A program made the translations under genes and the position numbers. The notes under the pieces are model-generated. The model was not told where the DNA came from, did not search any database, and saw only the letters and a list, made by a program, of their open reading frames with translations. From Verrucomicrobiota bacterium (lineage in GTDB: Bacteria; Verrucomicrobiota; Verrucomicrobiia; Limisphaerales; UBA1100): 6,495 nucleotides of DNA. The stretch is taken from NCBI GenBank assembly GCA_015660155.1, contig DQLO01000195.1:1-6495 (forward strand), given 5' to 3'. Numbering within the stretch: position 1 is the stretch's first letter; each line of letters opens with the position of its first letter. Shown here in pieces: positions 1-5,339 of this stretch.

Positions 1-987
1 GACAGCCAGTACCCGACCATCCAGGTGGATGAAAACGAGGAGTACCTGCTCAAGCCGATGAACTGCCCGCATCACATCCAGATTTACGCGGCGCAAAAAC
101 ACAGCTACCGCGAGCTGCCAATTCGGCTGGCGGAATTTGGCACGGTGTATCGCTATGAACAAAGCGGCGAGTTGAGCGGCATGACGCGCGTGCGCGGGCT
201 GACGCAGGATGACGCCCATCTTTTTTGCATGCAGGAACAGGTGGAAGCGGAGATGCGCGACACGGTCGATCTCACACTCAAAACACTCAAGACCCTCGGC
301 CTAAATGATTTCCGCGTGCAAGTGAGCCTGCGCGAACCGGGCAGCGACAAGTACACCGGCAACCCCGCCCACTGGGACGCCGCCGAGGCCACGCTGGCTC
401 GCGTGGCGACGGACATGAATATCCCACACGAAACCGTGACGGGCGAAGCAGCGTTCTACGGGCCGAAGCTCGACTTTATGGTGAAGGATTGCCTCGGCCG
501 CGAATGGCAGCTCGGCACTGTTCAGCTCGATTACAATTTGCCCGAGCGATTTGGCCTCGAATACATCGGTGCGGACAACTCCCCGCACCAGCCCGTGATG
601 ATCCATCGCGCGCCCTTCGGCAGCTTCGAGCGGTTCATGGGAATTCTCATCGAACACTTCGCCGGTAACTTCCCGCTGTGGCTCGCGCCCGAACAAGTGC
701 GCGTGCTGCCCATCACCGAACATCAAAACGAATACGCCGGGCAAATCCTCGACCAACTCAAGAGCGCCGGCATCCGTTGCGGCGCGGATTTTTCCGGCAA
801 CAAAATCGGCGGCAAAATCCGCGACGCCGAGATGAACAAAGTCCACACCATGTTCGTGCTCGGCAAAAAAGAGCAGGAATCCGCCACCGTCGCCCTTCGC
901 ATCCACGGCCACGGCGACCAAGGCGCGAAGCCGCTGGAGGCTGCCTTGGAGGATATTCAGACCGCAATTGCCGAAAGAAGCCTGTAA
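1..987 (+). CDS. thrS: Threonine--tRNA ligase, C-terminal part (5' end outside window)
   Basis: Class II aminoacyl-tRNA synthetase that charges tRNA-Thr with threonine in the cytoplasm. The reading frame is open from the first base, so the window holds the last 328 residues. Comparison with the roughly 640-residue E. coli enzyme suggests about 310 residues lie upstream. Visible in order: the MNCPHH segment with the zinc-ligand Cys (fragment residue 22), the motif 2 region RYEQSGELSGMTRVRG, DDAHLFC with the second zinc ligand His (73), and motif 3 IHRAPFGSFERF with the third ligand His (202). The Cys-to-His spacing of 51 equals that of E. coli C334/H385. The anticodon-binding domain follows from about residue 228, with KIGGKIRDAEMNK near the end. 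All catalytic and zinc residues that should fall in this part are present. The next gene, rpmB, starts 80 bases downstream with its own promoter candidate. I see no convincing thrS terminator in that gap. Confidence 0.98.
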   Translation, partial: DSQYPTIQVDENEEYLLKPMNCPHHIQIYAAQKHSYRELPIRLAEFGTVYRYEQSGELSGMTRVRGLTQDDAHLFCMQEQVEAEMRDTVDLTLKTLKTLGLNDFRVQVSLREPGSDKYTGNPAHWDAAEATLARVATDMNIPHETVTGEAAFYGPKLDFMVKDCLGREWQLGTVQLDYNLPERFGLEYIGADNSPHQPVMIHRAPFGSFERFMGILIEHFAGNFPLWLAPEQVRVLPITEHQNEYAGQILDQLKSAGIRCGADFSGNKIGGKIRDAEMNKVHTMFVLGKKEQESATVALRIHGHGDQGAKPLEAALEDIQTAIAERSL

Positions 988-1004
988 AAACACTCAAATA
1001 GGGC

Positions 1005-1032
1005 TTGCCTGTCCAGCTTGGGCTGGTATCCT
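1005..1032 (+). promoter_or_regulatory. Candidate sigma70-type promoter for rpmB
   Basis: TTGCCT (1005-1010) and TATCCT (1027-1032) are separated by 16 bases, upstream of rpmB. The predicted start of transcription, near 1039-1040, would leave a leader of about 28 bases containing the ribosome binding site. The spacer is nearly filled by an inverted repeat, CCAGC at 1013-1017 and GCTGG at 1022-1026. Called by eye from consensus similarity only. Confidence 0.45.
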
Positions 1033-1053
1033 CCGCGCCCCTAACACGAGATT

Positions 1054-1058
1054 GAGGG
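1054..1058 (+). promoter_or_regulatory. Ribosome binding site of rpmB
   Basis: GAGGG lies 9 bases before the rpmB ATG, in an A-rich stretch. It is the clearest Shine-Dalgarno sequence at any gene start in the window and fixes the rpmB start. Confidence 0.75.
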
Positions 1059-1067
1059 AAAAAAATT

Positions 1068-1334
1068 ATGGCTAGAGTTTGTAAAATCACCGGAAAACGC
1101 CCGCACGTGGGTGGCACCATTTCCCGCAGCGGTAAGGCGAAAAAGAAAGGCGGCATTGGCCGTCACGTGACGAAGGTCAACAAGCGCCGCTTCATCCCAA
1201 ACATTCAGCGCGTGAAAATCATCACCGAAAACGGCACGGTGAAATACGTCCGCGTGGCCGTCAGCGCCATCAAGAAGGGACTCATCACCAAAGCCCCCAA
1301 GCGCAATTGGAAGAAGCCAGAAGAAAAAGCGTAA
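1068..1334 (+). CDS. rpmB: 50S ribosomal protein L28
   Basis: Small basic protein of the large ribosomal subunit, 88 residues. The N-terminus MARVCKITGKRPHVGG and the following SRSGKAKKK are typical of bacterial L28, as are the NKRRFIPNIQRVKI segment and the central VRVAVSAIKKGLI. The C-terminus is Lys-rich. The start is supported by GAGGG 9 bases upstream and by the family's usual N-terminus. The gene sits alone on + between thrS and a rho-independent terminator at 1360-1385, so it is probably a single-gene transcript with possible read-through from thrS. In many bacteria thrS is followed instead by infC, rpmI and rplT; that is not the case here. Only one Cys is seen near the N-terminus, so there is no obvious zinc-binding CxxC pair. 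Confidence 0.97.
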   Translation: MARVCKITGKRPHVGGTISRSGKAKKKGGIGRHVTKVNKRRFIPNIQRVKIITENGTVKYVRVAVSAIKKGLITKAPKRNWKKPEEKA

Positions 1335-1359
1335 ACAAGCGATCCCAAAAAATTTACAA

Positions 1360-1385
1360 TGCGGCTGGAAACAGCCGCTTTTTTT
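1360..1385 (+). terminator. Rho-independent terminator of rpmB
   Basis: A perfect 7-bp stem, GCGGCTG (1360-1366) and CAGCCGC (1371-1377), closes a GAAA tetraloop and is followed by eight T residues (1378-1385). It begins 25 bases after the rpmB stop. Read on the - strand, the same hairpin lies just past the smpB stop codon, but there the T run (1345-1352 region) comes several bases after the stem. It may therefore act weakly in both directions. Confidence 0.93.
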
Positions 1386-1391
1386 GTGCCC

Positions 1392-1868
1392 CTATCGGCC
1401 CTTCATCGAGTGCATTGTCACCCGCCGAAGACTGCGATCGCTTTCGCGTTTCTTGATGGTGTCGCGCTTGTCCACCTTGCGCTTGCCTTGGCCGATGCCG
1501 AGCAGGACTTTTACCAGCCCCCCTTTCCAATAAAGTTTAAGTGGCAAAATCGCCAACCCCTTGGCTTGGGTGAGGCCCTGCAATCGGTCGATTTGGCGGC
1601 GATGCAGCAAGAGACGCCGCGCGGCCGTCGGTTCGTGGTTGTGCCGGTTGCCGTGGGTGTATTCGTCGATGTGACAATTCATCAACCACAACTGGCCGTG
1701 GTTATCCACTCGCGCGAAGGCTTCTCGGATTTGGCCTTTGCCGGCGCGGAGCGATTTCACCTCAGTGCCACGCAGCACCAACCCCGCTTCAAGCGTCTCG
1801 ATGATTTCATAATCCCGACGCGCCTTGGAGTTGGTGATGATATCCGTGCTGGCTTTTTTTGCAGGCAT
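1392..1868 (-). CDS. smpB: SsrA-binding protein SmpB
   Basis: Binds tmRNA (SsrA) and delivers it to stalled ribosomes for trans-translation. From the ATG at 1868 the protein has 158 residues, the usual length. Family signatures are ITNSKARRDYEI (11-22), RGTEVKSLRAGK (33-44), the LLLHRRQI segment (86-93), LKLYWKGGLVKVLLGIGQGK (110-129) and the basic tail KVDKRDTIKKRESDRSLRR, which enters the decoding centre. A TTG at 1898 would add ten residues (LAGFIPAFF-like), but these are encoded by a terminator hairpin and are unlike the family, so ATG 1868 is preferred. No Shine-Dalgarno sequence precedes the ATG, because the six bases directly upstream are the T run of that hairpin. The gene lies 45 bases behind rpoZ on the same strand and converges on rpmB. 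Confidence 0.96.
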   Translation of the reverse strand: MPAKKASTDIITNSKARRDYEIIETLEAGLVLRGTEVKSLRAGKGQIREAFARVDNHGQLWLMNCHIDEYTHGNRHNHEPTAARRLLLHRRQIDRLQGLTQAKGLAILPLKLYWKGGLVKVLLGIGQGKRKVDKRDTIKKRESDRSLRRVTMHSMKGR

Positions 1869-1893
1869 AAAAAAGGCCGGAATGAATCCGGCC
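1869..1893 (-). terminator. Terminator-like hairpin after rpoZ, abutting the smpB start codon
   Basis: Read on the - strand, a perfect 7-bp stem GGCCGGA (1893-1887) and TCCGGCC (1881-1875) closes a 5-base loop and is followed by six T residues (1874-1869). The smpB ATG starts at the next base. It has the form of a rho-independent terminator for rpoZ, 20 bases after the rpoZ stop. It would also occupy the whole smpB translation initiation region, so it may limit smpB transcription or translation. Confidence 0.8.
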
Positions 1894-1913
1894 AACAAAA
1901 TCTGGAGCGCCGG

Positions 1914-2156
1914 TTATTTGCGACGCTTCTTGGCTTTTTTGACCTCGGCGGCCATCTCCTCATCGAGGATGGAAAATTCCATTTTCTTGTCCACCAACTC
2001 TTTGAGCGCCATGTCGGCCGAGCCGAGCAACGGATCGTCGATCAGCGGCCGACTGGAGCCGGAGTTGAGCTGGCGCACGCGCGCGGAGACAAGGTTGATG
2101 AGGATGTTTGGGTTCCCCACTAAAGTCACGGCTTCATTGCAAAGTTCTGTATTCAT
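1914..2156 (-). CDS. rpoZ: DNA-directed RNA polymerase subunit omega
   Basis: Small RNA polymerase subunit that helps fold and assemble beta-prime. The protein has 80 residues, within the usual range. The N-terminal half carries the recognisable omega pattern LVGNPNILINLVSARVRQLNSG followed by RPLID, equivalent to the E. coli stretch containing VLVAARRARQM. The C-terminus is acidic and then Lys/Arg-rich (EVKKAKKRRK). ATG 2156 is chosen because the frame stays open far upstream into the antisense of the next gene, where the residues do not resemble any family, and because the omega pattern begins right after this Met. No Shine-Dalgarno is present: the bases before ATG are a pyrimidine run (CCTCCCCC). 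A promoter candidate ends only 12 bases before ATG. A hairpin terminator follows the stop codon and smpB lies downstream. Omega is poorly conserved, hence slightly lower confidence. Confidence 0.88.
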   Translation of the reverse strand: MNTELCNEAVTLVGNPNILINLVSARVRQLNSGSSRPLIDDPLLGSADMALKELVDKKMEFSILDEEMAAEVKKAKKRRK

Positions 2157-2168
2157 TAAAGGGGGAGG

Positions 2169-2196
2169 AAAATACAGGCTCCAGCCGAAGGTGCAA
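2169..2196 (-). promoter_or_regulatory. Candidate promoter of rpoZ
   Basis: On the - strand TTGCAC (2196-2191) and TATTTT (2174-2169) are 16 bases apart. Transcription would begin near 2162, giving a leader of only about six bases before the rpoZ ATG at 2156. This fits the absence of a Shine-Dalgarno sequence there. Called by eye. Confidence 0.4.
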
Positions 2197-2211
2197 GCAG
2201 AAAATCGGGCA

Positions 2212-2240
2212 TTGCCGCCGCCGCTCGCAGGCATTACAAC
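2212..2240 (+). promoter_or_regulatory. Candidate promoter of ispA
   Basis: TTGCCG (2212-2217) and TACAAC (2235-2240) are 17 bases apart, in the gap divergent from rpoZ. The second hexamer ends six bases before the GTG start at 2247, so a transcript would begin at or next to the start codon. Both hexamers match consensus at only four of six positions. Confidence 0.3.
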
Positions 2241-2246
2241 CCTCGC

Positions 2247-3146
2247 GTGTCTGGAAATCGCGCTTTTGACCTCAAGAAATACTCCCGGCAGCGGGCCAAA
2301 CAGGTGGATCGCGCCCTCGGGCAGCACCTGCCCACCGCCCGCACCAAGCCTGCCACCCTCCATCAGGCGATGCGATACAGCCTGTTTGCCGGCGGTAAAC
2401 GCATCCGCCCCATCCTCACCCTCGCCGCCGCTGAAGCCTGCGGCGGCAGCGTTGGCGATGCGATGCCCCTCGCGTGCGCCGTGGAATGCATTCACACCTA
2501 TTCGCTGGTACACGATGATTTGCCGTCGATGGACAACGATGATTTTCGCCGCGGCCGCCCCACCAGCCACAAGGTGTACGGCGAAGGCATTGCCATACTC
2601 GCGGGCGATGCGTTGCTGACGCAGGCATTTGAAATCGCCGCCAAAGCTCGCAGTTGGCCGCGTTACCGCCACGCCACGCTCATTCACGAACTCACCGAAA
2701 CCGCCGGCTCACTGCAACTCATCGCCGGCCAAGTCGCCGACCTCGAAGGCGAAGGCAAGCCACTCACCCTGCCGCAGTTGCGCTACATCCACGAACGCAA
2801 AACCAGCGCGCTGCTCACTTGCTCCGTGCGCCTCGGTGGCATGAGCGCCAACTGCACCCCCACCCAGCTCAAGGCACTCACCGATTTTGGTTATCACGTT
2901 GGCCTTGCGTTCCAAGTCATCGACGACATTCTCGACGTCACTCAAACCACTGCGCAACTCGGCAAGACCGCCGGCAAAGATCAAGCCGCCGCCAAGGCCA
3001 CTTACCCCGCGATTGTCGGTTTGGAAAAATCAAAGAAGATCGCCGAGCAACTCACCACCAAAGCCTTCGCCGCCCTCAAACCTTTCAAAGGCAAAGCCAT
3101 CGCCCTCGAGGCTCTCGCGGGGTACTTGTTGAAACGGGATAATTAG
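2247..3146 (+). CDS. ispA: Polyprenyl diphosphate synthase, IspA type (farnesyl/geranylgeranyl diphosphate synthase)
   Basis: Condenses isopentenyl diphosphate with allylic diphosphates to make short-chain prenyl diphosphates, precursors of quinone tails, undecaprenyl carriers and terpenoids. The protein has 299 residues, like E. coli IspA. Visible motifs are GGKRIRP (49-55, isopentenyl diphosphate binding), the first Asp-rich motif HDDLPSMDNDDFRRGRP with D90, D91 and D96 in the four-residue-insert form of bacterial IspA, GDALLTQAF (120-128), the GQxxDLEGEG region (161-170), and the second Asp-rich motif DDILD (226-230) followed by LGKTAGKD. Tyr85, five residues before the first motif, suggests a C15 product, but C20 cannot be excluded. 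The GTG start gives an N-terminus (FDLKKYSRQRAKQVDRAL) that fits the family. No Shine-Dalgarno is seen. It is divergent from rpoZ, and its TAG stop overlaps the TAA of the converging nucleotidyltransferase gene. Confidence 0.93.
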   Translation: MSGNRAFDLKKYSRQRAKQVDRALGQHLPTARTKPATLHQAMRYSLFAGGKRIRPILTLAAAEACGGSVGDAMPLACAVECIHTYSLVHDDLPSMDNDDFRRGRPTSHKVYGEGIAILAGDALLTQAFEIAAKARSWPRYRHATLIHELTETAGSLQLIAGQVADLEGEGKPLTLPQLRYIHERKTSALLTCSVRLGGMSANCTPTQLKALTDFGYHVGLAFQVIDDILDVTQTTAQLGKTAGKDQAAAKATYPAIVGLEKSKKIAEQLTTKAFAALKPFKGKAIALEALAGYLLKRDN

Positions 3147-3598
3147 TCCCCGATGATTTCTTCAAGCCGCGCGTAAACTTTTACCACCTCTCGCTCATCC
3201 AGCATTGTGGCATCCAATCGCGCGCGAAGTTTACTTGCCGGAATCGCCGCCGCCCTCATCACGGATCGAACTAATTCCAAATCCTTTACCCGACCCGCGC
3301 AAAGTTTTACCACCAGCAAATCCAGCGGCGCAAGAGCGTCCGCGTTGGGAACGCCCTCTAACGGCACCAAGCGCACGCGCCAATCCTTGGGCAGCGATTC
3401 CACAATGTTCGGGCGCAGGAGATCGGCGTGGTAGCCGGTGCGCTTGGCAAACAAACTTCCCTCGCCTACTGCTTCGTGCACTACGGCGGCCAATTCTTCA
3501 TCGCACGGTTCCACCAACAAATCCGCATCGTAAGTAGCGGTCAATAGCAGCTCGGCCAATTCCGGAAACGAAACGAGCAATGAACTCGAACCGAGCAC
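3143..3598 (-). CDS. DUF6036-like nucleotidyltransferase, probably N-terminally truncated
   Basis: Resembles the small nucleotidyltransferase-fold proteins annotated as DUF6036 or AbiEii-like. Visible from a GTG at 3598 (151 residues): GSSSLLVSFPEL (3-14), the Asp pair in ATYDADLL (D24, D26) that would bind the metal ion, GEGSLFAKRTGYHADLL (45-61), and DLLVVKLCAGRVKDLELV (93-110), a conserved Lys-containing segment. As I recall, family members have about 15-25 residues before the VLGSxSLL strand. Here the frame is closed by a TAG (3614-3616) only five codons upstream of the GTG, and a hairpin-rich repeat fills the space where the missing N-terminus should be encoded. No ribosome binding site precedes the GTG. 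The gene is either a decaying remnant or makes a shortened protein. It follows a 100-residue partner gene and ends tail-to-tail with ispA. The function (toxin-like or other) is inferred from family style only. Confidence 0.62.
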   Translation of the reverse strand: MLGSSSLLVSFPELAELLLTATYDADLLVEPCDEELAAVVHEAVGEGSLFAKRTGYHADLLRPNIVESLPKDWRVRLVPLEGVPNADALAPLDLLVVKLCAGRVKDLELVRSVMRAAAIPASKLRARLDATMLDEREVVKVYARLEEIIGD

Positions 3599-3611
3599 AT
3601 AAATTCGGTCA

Positions 3612-3653
3612 CACTACGCCACGGCGCAGACGCTCTGCACGAGATGGATTAGT
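3612..3653. repeat. Hairpin-rich palindromic element between two genes (SRAERLRRG-type)
   Basis: This short non-coding stretch carries two adjacent inverted repeats: CGCC AC GGCG (3617-3626) and GCAGA CGC TCTGC (3626-3638). Read on the - strand in one frame it encodes TNPSRAERLRRGVV. I recall this peptide as a frequent spurious tail in verrucomicrobial proteins, the sign of a dispersed intergenic repeat. Only one copy is visible here, so the repeat status rests on recall. It begins at the stop codon of the 100-residue gene and runs into the truncated start of the nucleotidyltransferase gene. Confidence 0.5.
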
Positions 3654-3951
3654 GCCGATAACCGCATAGCTCACGTGCCTCGCGGCGCTCTTCCCGAGTG
3701 AGAATACCGGCCATCGGATGAAAATCGCGCAGCCGTCCCGACCCTTCGCCGAGCATCGCCTTGCGCAACGGCTCAAATTCTCCGGACTGTGCTCGGCAAA
3801 GCAACGCGTCCCATTGGCGGAGATATTCGGGGCCGTTGTGGCCGTCGGCCAGCCAACGGGCGCAGTTGTCACGGGGCACGGCGAGCAATTCGGGATGCGA
3901 CTGCAACTTGTCGGCGGTCAATTCCCAAAAGCTTGGTCGTGTTTCGTTCAT
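3649..3951 (-). CDS. Hypothetical protein, 100 aa, coupled to purB and partner of the nucleotidyltransferase
   Basis: The function is not established. The ATG at 3951 shares its A with the purB stop (TGATG), so translation is probably coupled to purB. A GTG one codon earlier is possible but less likely. The protein is soluble and charged, with no signal peptide or membrane segment. Visible pattern: a helical N-terminus with NCARWLADG (29-37), LRQWDALL (44-51), then LRDFHPMAGILTREERREA (74-92) and a C-terminal ELCGYRH. I recall similar short proteins with an N.ARW...LREW..LL and RLR.xxPFAGxLTxxER layout encoded just before DUF6036-type nucleotidyltransferases in other bacteria, which matches the gene order here. 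That would make it the small partner, perhaps antitoxin-like, of a two-gene module. This assignment is inference. The frame ends right where the palindromic element begins. Confidence 0.75.
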   Translation of the reverse strand: MNETRPSFWELTADKLQSHPELLAVPRDNCARWLADGHNGPEYLRQWDALLCRAQSGEFEPLRKAMLGEGSGRLRDFHPMAGILTREERREARELCGYRH

Positions 3952-5285
3952 CACAATCCCAACAATTTGAAGCGAGCGTTGATGTGTTTTTGGTGGAACT
4001 CCACTGAGCAGAGTTTTTCCAGCTCGCCGGTTTTGAAATGTTCGGCCACTTTTTTGTCGGCCATCAGTTGGTCGATAAAATTAGCGTCATCTCGACCGGC
4101 GTGTTTCACCGCCCACGTTTCCATCGCAGCATTTTGCACCAACGAATACGCCGCCTCGCGCGTGAGGCCTTTGCGGATGAGGGCAAGCAGGACGGTTTGG
4201 CTGTTCCACATTCCAAGGCTGAGGCCCAAGTTTTTAAGCATATTTTTCGGATACACATTCAGGCCATCCATCATGCGTTTTAACAGTGAAAACATATAAT
4301 CGAGCAGCGTGCAGGAATCGGGGAAAATGATGCGCTCGACGCTGCTGTGGGAAATATCGCGTTCATGCCAAAGGGCCACGTTTTCCATCGCGGCCGAGGC
4401 GTTGCCGCGCAGAACGCGGGAGAGGCCGCTGAGGCGTTCCCACGTGATGGGATTGCGTTTGTGCGGCATGGCGCTGCTGCCTTTTTGGCCCTTGGTAAAT
4501 GGCTCCTCGGCCTCGAGCACTTCGGTGCGTTGCAAGTGGCGGAACTCCACCGCCCAGCGCTCGATGCTGGCGCCGACCACGGCGATGGCGTTTAGAAATT
4601 CCGCGTGGTTATCGCGCTGCACCACTTGCGTGGCAAGGGGCGCGACTTTGAGGCCGAGCTTTTTGCAGACGTAATTTTCTGCGCGCGGTGGCAAATGCGC
4701 GTTGGTGCCCACTGCGCCGGAGAGCTTGCCGATGGAGGCGACTACTTTACAGCGTTCCAACCGTTGCAGCGCGCGGCCAAACTCATCGTGCATCAATGCC
4801 ATCTTGAGGCCAAAGGTGGTTGGCTCGGCTTGGATGCCGTGGCTGCGCCCAATACAAACGGTGAACTTATGTTTGCGCGCCTGTTTGGCGATGGACTTGC
4901 GGACTTGTTTCACATCGGCGATGAGAATCTCAGCGCTCTGTTTCATTTGCACGGCAAAGGCAGTGTCCACAATGTCGCTGGAGGTCAGCCCAAAATGCAA
5001 CCAGCGGCTGGCCTTGTGATTGATTTTCTCGGCCACGGCGGTGGTGAAACCAATGACATCATGGTTAAGCGTTCGCTCGAGTTTTTTCTGCCGCCGCACG
5101 AGCGCGGGAAGATTGGCGAAACACTTTTTCGCACCGGCCTTCATCTTTGCGAAGTCGGCTTTGGGCACGATGCCCTCTTTCACGAGCGCCTCGCTGGCGT
5201 GCATTTCAATTTGCAGCCAAAGGTCTAGCTTGTTTTCGTCAGTCCAAATCGCCCGCATCTCGGGGCGTGAATAGCGCGGTATCAT
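3951..5285 (-). CDS. purB: Adenylosuccinate lyase
   Basis: Cytoplasmic enzyme of purine synthesis that removes fumarate from SAICAR and from adenylosuccinate. The 444-residue protein is near the length of the B. subtilis enzyme and belongs to the fumarase/aspartase superfamily. Visible motifs are MIPRYSRPEM at the N-terminus (close to the B. subtilis start), NHDV with His75, HFGLTSSDIVDT (97-108), GRSHGIQAEPTTFG with catalytic His149 (146-159), and the signature loop GSSAMPHKRNP (269-279) that carries the catalytic Ser. WHERDISHSSVER (306-318) completes the active site. All expected residues are present. The start is fixed by the family N-terminus. No Shine-Dalgarno is seen, but a promoter-like pair ends eight bases before ATG. 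The gene is 54 bases behind the rhomboid gene on the same strand and overlaps the next gene by one base. Confidence 0.97.
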   Translation of the reverse strand: MIPRYSRPEMRAIWTDENKLDLWLQIEMHASEALVKEGIVPKADFAKMKAGAKKCFANLPALVRRQKKLERTLNHDVIGFTTAVAEKINHKASRWLHFGLTSSDIVDTAFAVQMKQSAEILIADVKQVRKSIAKQARKHKFTVCIGRSHGIQAEPTTFGLKMALMHDEFGRALQRLERCKVVASIGKLSGAVGTNAHLPPRAENYVCKKLGLKVAPLATQVVQRDNHAEFLNAIAVVGASIERWAVEFRHLQRTEVLEAEEPFTKGQKGSSAMPHKRNPITWERLSGLSRVLRGNASAAMENVALWHERDISHSSVERIIFPDSCTLLDYMFSLLKRMMDGLNVYPKNMLKNLGLSLGMWNSQTVLLALIRKGLTREAAYSLVQNAAMETWAVKHAGRDDANFIDQLMADKKVAEHFKTGELEKLCSVEFHQKHINARFKLLGL

Positions 5286-5293
5286 CTACGGAG

Positions 5294-5322
5294 AGAATAA
5301 AACAGGAAGCGCGGCGCGTCGA
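5294..5322 (-). promoter_or_regulatory. Candidate promoter of purB
   Basis: On the - strand TCGACG (5322-5317) and TATTCT (5299-5294) are 17 bases apart, each matching consensus at four of six positions. The second hexamer ends eight bases before the purB ATG, so a transcript would start at or beside the start codon. Called by eye. It would separate purB from the rhomboid gene transcript. Confidence 0.3.
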
Positions 5323-5339
5323 GCGCAAGTCGTTGATGA

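Noticed and set aside
301..993. Long open frame on - opposite thrS (about 230 codons)
   Set aside because: It lies wholly antisense to a clearly conserved synthetase, and its translation shows no family-like pattern. Such mirror frames are expected in GC-rich codon usage.
1869..1898. TTG at 1898 as smpB start, adding ten residues
   Set aside because: The extra residues are encoded by the terminator hairpin and T run, and SmpB proteins normally begin near the PAKK/IITNSKA segment. ATG 1868 is simpler.
1359..2123. Long open frame on + opposite smpB and rpoZ (about 254 codons)
   Set aside because: It overlaps the rpmB terminator, the smpB gene and most of rpoZ in antisense. The sense genes are recognisable families, so this is a shadow.
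2160..2174. AGGGGGAGGA on + as a ribosome binding site for an earlier ispA start
   Set aside because: The only in-frame triplet at a fitting distance is ATA (2172), a very rare start. The motif is the complement of the pyrimidine run before rpoZ, and the residues before GTG 2247 do not match the family.
2157..2687. N-terminal extension of rpoZ into the region antisense to ispA
   Set aside because: The frame is open, but the added residues look nothing like omega, and the family pattern begins at ATG 2156.
3609..3872. 87-codon frame on - ending in SRAERLRRGVV
   Set aside because: It overlaps the better supported 100-residue gene in another frame and owes its tail to the palindromic element. 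It has no ribosome binding site.
4605..5228. Open frame on + opposite purB (about 207 codons)
   Set aside because: It is antisense to the most conserved part of adenylosuccinate lyase and has no ribosome binding site or recognisable domain.
5286..5339. Possible terminator between the rhomboid gene and purB
   Set aside because: Only a 4-bp GCGC stem is available with no directly following T run, so it is too weak to call.
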